A stretch of DNA of 64,000 nt from Acidovorax radicis (GCF_020510705.1 NZ_CP075184.1:2666001-2730000); one strand, 5' to 3'; shown: positions 52,034-60,695, counted from the first letter of the stretch. Program-made: numbers and translations. The notes: generated by a model from the sequence alone, not told the origin.

Positions 52034-53368
52034 ATGACACCGCTCCGGCCTCTCTCCCTGTCACTTCTGTCCATGGCGCTGGGCACAGCGCTGTGTGCCC
52101 CGGCGCAGGCGCAGAGCCTGCTGGAACTGGTGGAATCGGCGCGGACCTACGACACCACCTGGCAATCGGCCCGTGCCCAGCTGGACGCCGCCGCACGCCG
52201 AGCCGATCAAGCCCGCGCGGGCCTGCTGCCCTCGGCAGCCCTGTCCAGTGGCCTGAACCGGTCGAATGTGGAGTTGAGCCGCCCTTCCATCCAAAACACC
52301 GGCACGGCCCAGACCGTGGGCATCAATGCCACCCAGCCGTTGTATCGGCCTGCCAACCGCATCACCCTGCAACAGGGTGAACGCGGCGTGGATGTGGCCC
52401 AGGCGCAGCTGGATGCGGCCACGCAGGATCTGCTGGTGCGGGTGAGCCAGGCCTATTTCGACGTGCTCGCCGCACAAGACACGTTGACCTTTGTGCAGGC
52501 CCAGAAAGCCGCCGTCTCCGAGCAGCTCGCATCGGCCAAGCGCAACTTCGAAGTGGGCACCACCACGGTGACCGATTCGCGCGAAGCGCAGGCCCGCTAC
52601 GACCTCGTGATCGCCCAAGAGATCGCCGCCGAAAACGATTTGCGCGTCAAGCACCTCGCGCTCGACCAACTGGTGGGTATTGCCGGTGCCCAGCCCCGAC
52701 CCTTGGCCTTGCCGGTGCAAGTGCCCAGCGTGTTGCCCGACAACGTGGCCACCTGGGTGGAAACCGCACGCGAGCAACAACCGGCCGTGCGCCAGGCGGC
52801 CATTGCCCTGGACATTGCACGCCTCGAAACCAAAAAAGCCGAAACCGGCCACCTGCCTACGGTGGACCTGCAAGCGGGCTACAACATCACGCGCAACGTG
52901 AACGGCACGATCACGGCGCCAGGCATTACCAGCCGCGCCAACAGCGCCAGTGTGGGTGTAGCCCTGAATCTGCCGCTTTTTGCCGGTTTTGCCGTGCAAA
53001 ACCGCGTGAAAGAAACCCTGGCACTTGAAGAAAAAGCCGCCGCCGACCTCGAAACGGCCCGCCGCAACGTCGCCCAAGCCACACGCGCCGCGTTCTTTGG
53101 GGTGCAGTCAGGCCAGGGCCAGGTGCAGGCCCTTGAGGCCGCCGAGGCCTCCAGCCAGAGCGCGCTCGATGCCAACAAGCTGGGGTATCAGGTGGGCGTG
53201 CGCATCAACATCGATGTGCTCAATGCCCAAAGCCAGCTCTTCCAGACCAAACGCGACCTGGCGCAGGCCCGCTACAACGTCTTGCTGGGCACGCTCAAGC
53301 TGCGCCAGGCCGCTGGCACGCTCACGCCCGATGATGTGCAGGCGATCAACGCGCTGCTGGTGAAATAA
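52034..53368 (+). CDS. tolC: TolC-family outer-membrane channel
   Basis: A 444-residue outer-membrane efflux channel. A signal peptide (LSLSLLSMALGTALCAPAQAQ) precedes the mature start SLLELVESARTYDTTWQSARAQLDAAARRADQARAGLLP. The two-fold internal repeat of helical coiled-coil segments is visible, and the second half begins near residue 230. It provides the exit duct for type I secretion and RND pumps. I chose the ATG at 52034 because the signal peptide begins there. It could serve the RND pump upstream. Confidence 0.94.
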   Translation: MTPLRPLSLSLLSMALGTALCAPAQAQSLLELVESARTYDTTWQSARAQLDAAARRADQARAGLLPSAALSSGLNRSNVELSRPSIQNTGTAQTVGINATQPLYRPANRITLQQGERGVDVAQAQLDAATQDLLVRVSQAYFDVLAAQDTLTFVQAQKAAVSEQLASAKRNFEVGTTTVTDSREAQARYDLVIAQEIAAENDLRVKHLALDQLVGIAGAQPRPLALPVQVPSVLPDNVATWVETAREQQPAVRQAAIALDIARLETKKAETGHLPTVDLQAGYNITRNVNGTITAPGITSRANSASVGVALNLPLFAGFAVQNRVKETLALEEKAAADLETARRNVAQATRAAFFGVQSGQGQVQALEAAEASSQSALDANKLGYQVGVRINIDVLNAQSQLFQTKRDLAQARYNVLLGTLKLRQAAGTLTPDDVQAINALLVK

Positions 53369-53382
53369 GCGTATTCAAGGGA

Positions 53383-53414
53383 TTCGGAACCGGGCCCGAG
53401 CGCACGGTGCCGAA
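53383..53414. terminator. candidate terminator hairpin between tolC and the converging gene
   Basis: TTCGGAACCGGGCCC can pair with CGCACGGTGCCGAA through a stem of about 12 bp with mismatches. It is not followed by a T-run on either strand, so rho-independence is doubtful. Confidence 0.4.
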
Positions 53415-53421
53415 CCACGGT

Positions 53422-54594
53422 TCAATGCACGGCGTCCAGTGCCTGCGCCAGATCGGCCACCAGGTCGTCAGGGTGCTCGATGCCCACACTCAGGCGTATC
53501 AACCCCTCGGTCACGCCGTTGGCGGCCCGGGCCTGGGCCGAAACAAAACTGTGGGTGGTGCTGGCCGGGTGGCAGGCCAGGCTGTCCACATCGCCCAATG
53601 ACACGGCCTGCGTGAACAGCGCCAGCCGGTTAAGCACCTGTGCGGCCACCGCGCGTTCGCTCTGCGCCAGCTCGAAGGACACCATGCCGCCAAAACCGCC
53701 CTGCAGCTGGCGCTGCGCCAGCGCGTGCTGCGGGTGCCCCGGCAAGCCAGGGTAATGCACGGCGCGCACGGCGGGGTGCGACGCCAGGAAACGCGCCACC
53801 GCCGCAGCGCCCTCGCAATGGGCGGCCATGCGCAGCGGCAGGGTCTTGATGCCGCGCAGAAACAAAAAAGCCTCTTGCGGCGCCAGGTTGCCGCCCACAT
53901 GGCCCAGCCCGGTCTTGCGGATGTTGCCCACCAGCGCTTCGGAGCCCGCCACCAGGCCACCCGTGGCGTCGCCGTGGCCGCCGAGGTATTTGGTCATGGA
54001 ATGCAACACCAGATCGATGCCACAGGCGAGTGGGCGCAGCAGGCACGGCGTGCAAAAGGTGTTGTCGGCCACGGTGATCGCGCCGTGCGCGCGCGCCACG
54101 GCGGCCACCTGCGCCAGGTCGTGCAGGCGCAGCGTGGGGTTGGAGAGGGTTTCGACCCAGACCATGCGGGTAGCCGGGGTCAGGCAGGCGGAGAGCCCAG
54201 GCACCGTGGCATCCACCACCTTGATCCCCCAACGCTCGCCCAGCGACCGCAGCAGGCTTTCGGTGCCGCCGTACAGTGGGCCCAGGAACACCAGCTCATC
54301 GCCGGGGTTCAGCAACCCCAGCAGCACAGACGAAGAGGCCGCCGTGCCACTTGAAAACGCCACGGCCGCCTCTGCCCCTTCGAGGTCGGCCATCTTGGCC
54401 TCCAGCGCGGCCACGGTGGGGTTGGCGAAGCGGCTGTAGCGGTAGCCCGCTGCCTCACCGGCAAAGATGGCGGCGCCACGCTCCAGCGTGCCATAGCCAA
54501 AGGCCGTGGTCTGGTTGATGGGGGTGGCAATGGCGCCTGTGGTGGGGTCGGGGTGCTGCCCAGCGTGGACAGCGCGGGTGCGCAGGTGGGTCAT
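53422..54594 (-). CDS. PLP-dependent transsulfuration enzyme (cystathionine gamma-synthase / O-acylhomoserine sulfhydrylase family)
   Basis: A 390-residue Cys/Met-metabolism PLP enzyme. The signature includes TRAVHAGQHPDPTTGAIATPINQTTAFGY, the cofactor loop SSGTAASSS, VWVETLSNPT, VADNTFCTPCLLRPLACGIDLVLHSMTKYLGGHGD (Schiff-base lysine in SMTKY) and the C-terminal RLSVGIEHPDDLVADLAQAL. It may form cystathionine, sulfhydrylate O-acylhomoserine or cleave methionine; sequence alone does not decide. It converges on tolC. No methionine pathway genes are adjacent. Confidence 0.9.
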   Translation of the reverse strand: MTHLRTRAVHAGQHPDPTTGAIATPINQTTAFGYGTLERGAAIFAGEAAGYRYSRFANPTVAALEAKMADLEGAEAAVAFSSGTAASSSVLLGLLNPGDELVFLGPLYGGTESLLRSLGERWGIKVVDATVPGLSACLTPATRMVWVETLSNPTLRLHDLAQVAAVARAHGAITVADNTFCTPCLLRPLACGIDLVLHSMTKYLGGHGDATGGLVAGSEALVGNIRKTGLGHVGGNLAPQEAFLFLRGIKTLPLRMAAHCEGAAAVARFLASHPAVRAVHYPGLPGHPQHALAQRQLQGGFGGMVSFELAQSERAVAAQVLNRLALFTQAVSLGDVDSLACHPASTTHSFVSAQARAANGVTEGLIRLSVGIEHPDDLVADLAQALDAVH

Positions 54595-54695
54595 GGTGCT
54601 GGAAGAAAAAAGCGGCGGTGGCCAAACAAGGACGGCGAAGCGAACGGTGCCTCAGAACGCGTTCACGATCTAAGCGGTCATTGTGCTCCACTCTT

Positions 54696-54736
54696 CATAG
54701 CTGCCAGCGCAGGCACCATAAGCGCGGGAGGGTGTT
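54696..54736 (+). repeat. dispersed palindromic repeat, AGCGCTT family, copy 7 (degenerate)
   Basis: ATAGCTGCCAGCGCAGGCAC, then CATAAGCGCGGGAGGGTG; the first arm is damaged. It lies between the transsulfuration gene start and a small hypothetical gene. Confidence 0.6.
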
Positions 54737-54779
54737 TTGGCACCAACCCGGCCTCGGGTGCGAGACAGCACCTGCCCGC

Positions 54780-55085
54780 CTACGATGGCACCGCAAACAG
54801 CACAGCCCAGCACCCCGGATCGCCCGCCAGCAGATCCAGGTCGTTGGTGGAGGGCCGCTCGCAAGGCCGCGCACCCAGTTCGCGCGCCAGAGCAGCAGCG
54901 GCGGGTGAAAAGTAGGCCATGGCCTCGCACTGCAAGCGCCCTTCCAGCTCGTGGCGGGTGAAAACGGCCATGTCCAGCGGCTTGCCTGCGGCCTGAAACA
55001 GGGCGTCAAACTGCTCACGCAAGGCTTCTTTGGGCTCAAAGGCCATCACCCCATCGCCGAGGGACTGCGAAAACCAGGTCTGCAC
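54780..55085 (-). CDS. small hypothetical protein
   Basis: A 101-residue protein I do not recognise. Start is GTG at 55085 with GGAG six bases upstream. The sequence starts MQTWFSQSLGDGVMAFEPKEALREQFDALFQAAGKPLDMAVFTRHELEGRLQCEAMAYFSPAAAALAREL, mostly helical and soluble, with no signal peptide. It lies 76 bp after the stop of waaA on the same strand and could be cotranscribed with it. Confidence 0.7.
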   Translation of the reverse strand: MQTWFSQSLGDGVMAFEPKEALREQFDALFQAAGKPLDMAVFTRHELEGRLQCEAMAYFSPAAAALARELGARPCERPSTNDLDLLAGDPGCWAVLFAVPS

Positions 55086-55161
55086 GTGTGGCTCCTTTGT
55101 TCATCCAACCGTTGTTGCGCTCCGAGATCCGATCATCCGGGCCAGGGCACAACGCGCCACC

Positions 55162-56544
55162 CTACTCCCGCGTTCGGGTGGCGGCAAGTACATCGGCCAG
55201 TGCGTGGGCCGTGCGCTCGGCGGCACCCCGGTGCGCTTGTGCGAACTGCAGGGCCTGCGCGCGGCCCAACGCCAGGCGCTGGGGGTTGCCGGCCCATTCG
55301 CAGGCCACGCGCAGGCCCTGCGCCATGTCCGCCACGCGCTGCGCCGCCCCTGCGCTGCATGCGGCATCTGCGGCTTGCGCAAAGTTGAAGGTATGGGGGC
55401 CCAGCACCACCGGGCACCCGCAAGCGGCCGCCTCGATCAGGTTCTGGCCACCCAACGGGGCAAAACTGCCCCCGAGCAAGGCGACGTCGGCCAGGCCGTA
55501 ATACAGCACCATCTCCCCCAGGCTGTCGCCCAGCCACACATCGGCATCTTCGGGCGTTGCGGGCGCGCTGTGCCACTGGCTGCGGCGCGACACACGCAGG
55601 CCCGCACGCGCCAAGAGCTCGGCCACCTCGTCAAAACGCTGGGGGTGGCGAGGCACGATGAGCCATTGCACCTCGGCGGACGCCGGGGGGATGGTGGCGC
55701 TTGCTTCATTATTGATAGCTGCTTGCGCTTTATGGACAAGCGCTGGCGCCTGTTTTTGCTTCAGAACATCGAGCCACAGGGTTTCTTCGCCCTCACGGCT
55801 GCTGGCCAGCAAAACCACCGGGCGGGCGCTGGTGGCCCGCCATGCGCGGCCCTGCGCCAACTGGCTGGCGTCGGGCACCACATCAAACTTGAGGTTGCCA
55901 AACACGCCACGCACATTGGTGCCCAGGGCCCGAAGGCGGATCGCATCTTCTTCGGTCTGCGCCCAGGCCGCCGACAACCCGCTGTAGGCGGGCCGCGCCA
56001 GTGCCGCCACGCGCTGTGCCTTGCGCAGCGATTTTTCGTTGAAGCGTGCATTGGCCAGCACCAGGGGCACACCCTGCTTGCGGCACCCGGCCACGAGGTT
56101 GGGCCAGACCTCGGTTTCCATCAGCACGCCGATGGCCGGCTTGAATTTGCGCAGAAACCGCGCCACGGCGCCCGGTGTGTCCCACGGCAGCCAGACCTGC
56201 ATGTCACCGGGCAACAGCCATTTCTCCCCCTCAGCCCGGCCGGTGGCGGTGCCATGCGTGAGCAGCAGGCGCATGTCTGGCCACTGCGCCCGCAGGGCTG
56301 CCACCAAGATGGCAGCGGCCCGGGTCTCCCCCAGCGAGACGGCATGGATCCACACAAAACGGCCCATCACATTCATGCTGCTGTGGGGCATGAGGCTGTC
56401 GATGGGTTGCGGATAGCGGCCAAACCGCTCGCCCACCGCAACGGCATAGCCAGGCTCGGCCACGGCACGGCGGCGCAGCTTGCGGCGCAGCAGGGGCTGG
56501 GCGCACCAGGTGAACAGCGAATACAGGGCGCGTGCGGCGTTCAT
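55162..56544 (-). CDS. waaA: Kdo transferase WaaA (KdtA), with a palindromic repeat inside the gene
   Basis: A 460-residue inner-membrane glycosyltransferase that adds Kdo to lipid A precursor. The N-terminal membrane segment is ALYSLFTWCAQPLL. Catalytic and donor motifs include IHAVSLGETRAA, TETVWPN-type (VLMETEVWPNLV), ANARFNEKS, and the C-terminal GGSFAPLGGQNLIEAAACGCPVVLGPHTFNF. Around residue 260-280 the sequence QKQAPALVHKAQAAINNEA is encoded by a palindromic repeat (55715-55764) in frame. It adds about 17-20 residues in a region where homologues usually have a short loop. The ATG overlaps the nitrilase gene by 4 bp. Confidence 0.95.
   Translation of the reverse strand: MNAARALYSLFTWCAQPLLRRKLRRRAVAEPGYAVAVGERFGRYPQPIDSLMPHSSMNVMGRFVWIHAVSLGETRAAAILVAALRAQWPDMRLLLTHGTATGRAEGEKWLLPGDMQVWLPWDTPGAVARFLRKFKPAIGVLMETEVWPNLVAGCRKQGVPLVLANARFNEKSLRKAQRVAALARPAYSGLSAAWAQTEEDAIRLRALGTNVRGVFGNLKFDVVPDASQLAQGRAWRATSARPVVLLASSREGEETLWLDVLKQKQAPALVHKAQAAINNEASATIPPASAEVQWLIVPRHPQRFDEVAELLARAGLRVSRRSQWHSAPATPEDADVWLGDSLGEMVLYYGLADVALLGGSFAPLGGQNLIEAAACGCPVVLGPHTFNFAQAADAACSAGAAQRVADMAQGLRVACEWAGNPQRLALGRAQALQFAQAHRGAAERTAHALADVLAATRTRE
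55715..55764 (+). repeat. dispersed palindromic repeat, AGCGCTT family, copy 8, inside waaA
   Basis: GATAGCTGCTTGCGCTTTAT, then GGACAAGCGCTGGCGCCTG and TTTTTGCTTC. It lies wholly within the waaA reading frame and is read in the antisense direction relative to the repeat. Confidence 0.85.
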
Positions 56545-57326
56545 GCAAGCGCTTCCAGCGCAACCACCTCACCCGACCAGACCGCATCGGGCCCACGCGT
56601 CGCAAGCACCAGACAGGTGCTCGCCCCCGGCGCTGCCACCACCAACCGGCCCCCTGGCGCCCAGAAAGCGCTGCGGCCCACGCTGACGTAGCCGCCCGAC
56701 GGCCCCCCATGGTTGGCCACCAGCACGCCCATGGTGTGGTCCCTGGCGTAACCCTGGAGCTGGGCCGATTCGGGCCCGTACCCTTTTTCCGAGATCAGTG
56801 CGCCGCTTGCATACAGCGCAGCGCCTGCCATGGCCGCTGCGTGCGCATGTTCCGGGTGGGTAGCGTCGGCGCAGATGGCCAGGCCCGTGGCCTCGCCCGC
56901 CAAAACCCGCACCTGGGCATCTTCATCACCGGCGCTTGCAAACTGCTCTTCGCTGCCGTGCAGATGCCGTTTGCGGTACAGCGCCACAGATCCGTCCGCG
57001 CCTAGCACCCACGCACCGATGGCGGGAAGGCCCCCGGCCATTGCCGGTGCTGCCGGGCCGCCCACTACCAGCGTCATGCCAAGGTGGTGTGCTGCCTGGC
57101 GCAGCGGTGCCAGCGCGGCATGGCCGGCATCCAGCACATGGCCAGCCAGCAAGGGCAACTCATAGCCCGTCAGCGACAGCTCCGGAAACACCAGCAGTTG
57201 CACACCCCGGTGCGCCGCCGCCTGCGCCAGCACCAGGTGCGTCTGCACATTGCGCGCGACATCTCCGGGCACCGAGCAGGCTTGCGCCGCCGCAATGCGC
57301 AAAGGGATAGATAAAGAGGGATTCAC
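56541..57326 (-). CDS. carbon-nitrogen hydrolase (nitrilase superfamily)
   Basis: A 261-residue amidase-type enzyme. The Glu of the triad is in LLVFPELSLTGYELP, the Lys in LYRKRHLHGSEE and the Cys in GLAICADATHPEH, so the catalytic Glu-Lys-Cys set is complete. It resembles omega-amidase or deaminated-glutathione amidase types, but the substrate is unclear. Starts at GTG 57326 (VNPSLSIPLRIAAAQA), with no obvious Shine-Dalgarno; the conserved fold begins there. It overlaps waaA by 4 bp. Confidence 0.87.
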   Translation of the reverse strand: MNPSLSIPLRIAAAQACSVPGDVARNVQTHLVLAQAAAHRGVQLLVFPELSLTGYELPLLAGHVLDAGHAALAPLRQAAHHLGMTLVVGGPAAPAMAGGLPAIGAWVLGADGSVALYRKRHLHGSEEQFASAGDEDAQVRVLAGEATGLAICADATHPEHAHAAAMAGAALYASGALISEKGYGPESAQLQGYARDHTMGVLVANHGGPSGGYVSVGRSAFWAPGGRLVVAAPGASTCLVLATRGPDAVWSGEVVALEALA

Positions 57327-57340
57327 GCGGCGTACGGACA

Positions 57341-57368
57341 AGGAGGAAGGAGGAAGGAGGAAGGAAGG
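57341..57368. repeat. 7-bp tandem repeat (AGGAGGA)
   Basis: Three perfect AGGAGGA units and a variant, directly upstream of the nitrilase start on the opposite strand. On the minus strand it is a run of pyrimidines. Confidence 0.85.
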
Positions 57369-57453
57369 CTTCGGGACTGAGGCATGCAGGGCTGGACGGC
57401 CGCTACGGCTGCAGGGCGCAGATGCCCATGACCACGCGGCGCCCGCGCCACCG

Positions 57454-58842
57454 TCAGTGGCTGGCAGCCCCCACATGGGCATCGGGCTTGACCCGGTGCA
57501 GCAGCGCGAGCATGGCCGCTTCGATGCGCGCCAGGGCTTCGGTGGTATGCCCTTCAAAGCGCAACACCAGCACCGGCGTGGTGTTGCTGGCGCGGATCAG
57601 GCCAAAGCCATCGGGCCAGTCCACACGCAGACCGTCGATGGTGCTGATGGTGGCAGGCGCAGTGAAGGTCTCGGCGGCCAGGGCTTGCAACTCGGCCGTC
57701 AGGCGGTGGGGTTCGCCCTCGGCGCAGGCCACGTTCAGCTCAGGCGTGGAGAAGCTGGTGGGCAGCGCGTTGAGCACCGCGCTCGGGTCGCTGCTGCGGC
57801 TCAGAATTTCCAGCAGGCGGCAGCCTGCGTAGGTGCCGTCGTCAAAGCCGTACCAGCGCTCCTTGAAGAAGATGTGGCCGCTCATCTCGCCGCCCAACGG
57901 GGAGTTGGTCTCCTTCATGCGCGCCTTGATGAGCGAGTGGCCGGTCTTGAACATCACCGGCACACCACCTGCCGCTGCAATGGCGGGCGCCAGGCGCTGG
58001 GTGCATTTCACGTCGAAGATGATCTCGCCACCGGGCACGCGCGAGAGCACGTCTTGGGCAAACAGCATCATCTGGCGGTCGGGGAAGATGTTGGTGCCTT
58101 CCTTGGTCACGATGCCTAAGCGGTCGCCGTCGCCGTCGAAGGCCAGGCCCAGCTCTGCATCGCTGCTCTTCAAGGCCTCGATCAAATCGCGCAGGTTCTC
58201 GGGCTTGCTCGGGTCGGGGTGGTGGTTGGGGAAGTTGCCATCCACCTCCGAGAACAGCTCGACCACCTCGCAGCCCAGCGCACGGAAGATGTCGGGGGCC
58301 GAGGCACCCGCAATGCCGTTGCCGCAGTCCACCACGATCTTGATCGGCCGGGCCAGCTTCACGTCACCCACGATGCGATCGCGGTACGCAGGCAGCACAT
58401 CCACATGCCGCACCGAGCCGCCGGGCAGCAGTTGCCAGCTTTCCTGCTCCATGGTGCGGCGCAGGGCCTGGATCTCTTCGCCATAGATGGCGCGGCCATT
58501 GAGCACCATCTTGAAGCCGTTGTAGTCCTTGGGATTGTGGCTGCCGGTAACCTGGATGCCGCTGTTGCACAGCGTGCTGGCCGCAAAGTACAAAAGGGGC
58601 GTGGTGACCAGGCCCACGTCGATCACCTCAATGCCCGCCTCCACCAAGCCCCGGATCAGCGCCGCCGACATGGCAGGGCCCGACAGGCGGCCATCACGCC
58701 CCACGGCCACCGTGGTCTGCCCTTCGGCGCGGGCGGCGGTGCCAAAGGCCCGGCCCAGGCCCAGGGCCACGTCTTCGTTCAGGGTGGACGGCACGATGCC
58801 GCGGATGTCATAGGCTTTGAAAATGGCGGGGGTAGGTTGCAC
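57454..58842 (-). CDS. phosphomannomutase/phosphoglucomutase (AlgC-type)
   Basis: A 462-residue alpha-D-phosphohexomutase that interconverts hexose 6- and 1-phosphates for LPS, capsule or alginate sugars. The start (QPTPAIFKAYDIRG) is the AlgC/ManB type. The phosphoserine loop is VTGSHNPKDYNGFK; the metal loop is LAFDGDGDRLG; the sugar loop is GGEMSGHIFF; the phosphate-binding site is RASNTTPVLVLRFEG. GTG at 58842 gives the usual family length. An ATG at 58884 would add 14 residues. Confidence 0.93.
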   Translation of the reverse strand: MQPTPAIFKAYDIRGIVPSTLNEDVALGLGRAFGTAARAEGQTTVAVGRDGRLSGPAMSAALIRGLVEAGIEVIDVGLVTTPLLYFAASTLCNSGIQVTGSHNPKDYNGFKMVLNGRAIYGEEIQALRRTMEQESWQLLPGGSVRHVDVLPAYRDRIVGDVKLARPIKIVVDCGNGIAGASAPDIFRALGCEVVELFSEVDGNFPNHHPDPSKPENLRDLIEALKSSDAELGLAFDGDGDRLGIVTKEGTNIFPDRQMMLFAQDVLSRVPGGEIIFDVKCTQRLAPAIAAAGGVPVMFKTGHSLIKARMKETNSPLGGEMSGHIFFKERWYGFDDGTYAGCRLLEILSRSSDPSAVLNALPTSFSTPELNVACAEGEPHRLTAELQALAAETFTAPATISTIDGLRVDWPDGFGLIRASNTTPVLVLRFEGHTTEALARIEAAMLALLHRVKPDAHVGAASH

Positions 58843-58983
58843 GCAGAAGGGCCTTTCGCGATGGGGGTTGAAAGTCCGCTGCATTGTAGGCGGCGCCTTT
58901 TGCAGCATCTGTCAGCCAATGCCGCCCGGTGGAGCGCACCGCCGGGCCAACAGCCCGAGGCACATGTCCGAAAACGGCTAGTG

Positions 58984-60639
58984 ATGCCGAATCAGCCTCC
59001 TATGATTCAGCCCATGACATTGGCCAAACCGCCCTCCCTTGCCGCTACCGCAACCGCCGCAGAAACCGCGTCGGACGAGGGCCGCTACCTGGCCGTGCTG
59101 GCCCGCGATGCACGGTTTGACGGGCACTTTTTCACCGCAGTGACCTCCACCGGCATCTACTGCCGCCCGGTGTGCGCCGTGCGCGCGCCCCGGCGTGAAA
59201 ACTGCCGCTTCTATGCCCTGGCCGCGCAGGCCGAGAGTGCCGGGTTTCGCCCCTGCCTGCGTTGCCGGCCCGAGGTCGCACCCCAGGCGCTGGTGTGGTC
59301 GGTGCAGGACGCCAGCGGCATCCTGGTGCAGCAGGCCGTGCGCCTGCTCGATGCCCCCGATCTGTGGCCGCACCCTTCGACCCCGGGCACCCCGGGTGAA
59401 GGTGCCACCGTGGCCCGCCTGGCACAGCGCCTGGGTGTGAGCGACCGCCACCTGCGGCGCATCTTTGAAGCCGCGCTGGGTGTCTCGCCGCTGCAATATC
59501 TGCAGACCCGGCGGTTGCTCACGGCCAAACAGCTGCTCACCGACACGGCCATGCCCGTGACGCAGGTGGCGCTGGCCAGCGGTTTTGCCAGCGTGCGCCG
59601 CTTCAACGCCGCGTTTGCCGGGCACTATGGCCTGAACCCCACCCAGCTGCGGCGCAGCGGCGTTGATAGCACGACCAGTCCGGGCGCGGGCCGCACCAGC
59701 GCACTGCGACTGGCCTGGCGCCCGCCCTTTGATGTGGCCGCCCTGCTGGCCTTTTTTGAAAAACGGCAGTTCCATGGCGTGGAATGGGTCGTGCACGGCA
59801 CCGACGGCCCCGGCCTGCGCCGCACGGTGCGGCTGCCCAGCACCCGCACCGGATTGCCGCAAGAAACCACTGGCTGGCTCAGTGCCCGTTTTGACGCAAC
59901 CCGCCACCAGGTGGTGCTGCAGACCAGCGACAGCCTGTACCCCGTGCTGCCGCTCGTGATCCGCCGCGTGCGCGCCATGCTCGACCTTGATGCCGACCCG
60001 GCCGCCATCAACGCTGTGCTGCACCCCCACTTCCCCGAAGGCGACGGCCTGCGCGTGCCCGGTGCATTTGACGGCTTCGAGCTGGCCGTGCGTGCCGTGC
60101 TGGGCCAGCAGATCACCGTGGCCGCCGCCCGCACGCTGGGCCAGCGCCTGGTGGAGCGGCTGGGTGAGCCCATCGAAACGCCCTGGCCTGAGCTGCACCG
60201 GCTGTTCCCCACCGCCACGACCTTGGCCAACGCCGATGGCGACACGCTGGGCCAGTTGGGCATCGTGCGCCAGCGCCAAGCCGCCATCGTCGCGCTGGCC
60301 CGGGCGGTGGACAGCGGCGCTTTGGCCCTGCATGCGGGCGCCGATGTCGAAAAAACCACCGCCGCCCTGTGCGCCCTGCCCGGCATTGGCGACTGGACGG
60401 CCCAGTACATCGCCATGCGGGTGCTGCGCTGGCCCGACGCCTTCCCGGCCGCAGATGTGGCACTGCACAAGGCGCTGTCTGTGCAGGGGCACAAGAACCC
60501 GGCCCGCGCCGCTGCCGAGGCCTCGCAGGCGTGGCGGCCCTGGCGCAGCTATGCGGTGCTGCGTGCGTGGGCGGCGGGCAGCATCGCCAGCCCCGCCCCG
60601 CCCCGCCAACCGATTCACTACAAAAACAATCGCTGCTAG
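58984..60639 (+). CDS. Ada-like/AlkA fusion DNA-repair protein (DNA-3-methyladenine glycosylase II)
   Basis: A protein of about 540-551 residues. The N-terminal Ada zinc domain has four cysteines (IYCRPVCAVRAP and FRPCLRCRPE) and an AraC-type helix-turn-helix (AQRLGVSDRHLRRIFEAALGVSPLQYLQTRRLLTAKQLLTDT). The C-terminal AlkA part has the HhH-GPD region FELAVRAVLGQQITVAAARTL, LPGIGDWTAQYIAMRVLRWPDAFP and the catalytic Asp in ADVALHKAL. So it senses alkylation, activates genes and removes alkylated bases. The start is uncertain (ATG 58984, 59002 or 59014). It precedes ogt. The TAG stop lies within a palindromic repeat. Confidence 0.93.
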   Translation: MPNQPPMIQPMTLAKPPSLAATATAAETASDEGRYLAVLARDARFDGHFFTAVTSTGIYCRPVCAVRAPRRENCRFYALAAQAESAGFRPCLRCRPEVAPQALVWSVQDASGILVQQAVRLLDAPDLWPHPSTPGTPGEGATVARLAQRLGVSDRHLRRIFEAALGVSPLQYLQTRRLLTAKQLLTDTAMPVTQVALASGFASVRRFNAAFAGHYGLNPTQLRRSGVDSTTSPGAGRTSALRLAWRPPFDVAALLAFFEKRQFHGVEWVVHGTDGPGLRRTVRLPSTRTGLPQETTGWLSARFDATRHQVVLQTSDSLYPVLPLVIRRVRAMLDLDADPAAINAVLHPHFPEGDGLRVPGAFDGFELAVRAVLGQQITVAAARTLGQRLVERLGEPIETPWPELHRLFPTATTLANADGDTLGQLGIVRQRQAAIVALARAVDSGALALHAGADVEKTTAALCALPGIGDWTAQYIAMRVLRWPDAFPAADVALHKALSVQGHKNPARAAAEASQAWRPWRSYAVLRAWAAGSIASPAPPRQPIHYKNNRC

Positions 60640-60680
60640 CGCTTATGTATCAAGCGCTATCGGCCCATTTCATTCAAAAA
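60628..60680 (+). repeat. dispersed palindromic repeat, AGCGCTT family, copy 9
   Basis: AATCGCTGCTAGCGCTTATG, then TATCAAGCGCTATCGGCCCA and TTTCATTCAAA. It supplies the last two codons and the stop of the Ada-AlkA gene. Confidence 0.85.
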
Positions 60681-60695
60681 CAGTTCCACTGAACC

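Noticed and set aside
51980..52034. upstream start for the TolC-type channel
   Set aside because: The extension has no signal-peptide character, while the ATG at 52034 starts a standard signal peptide.
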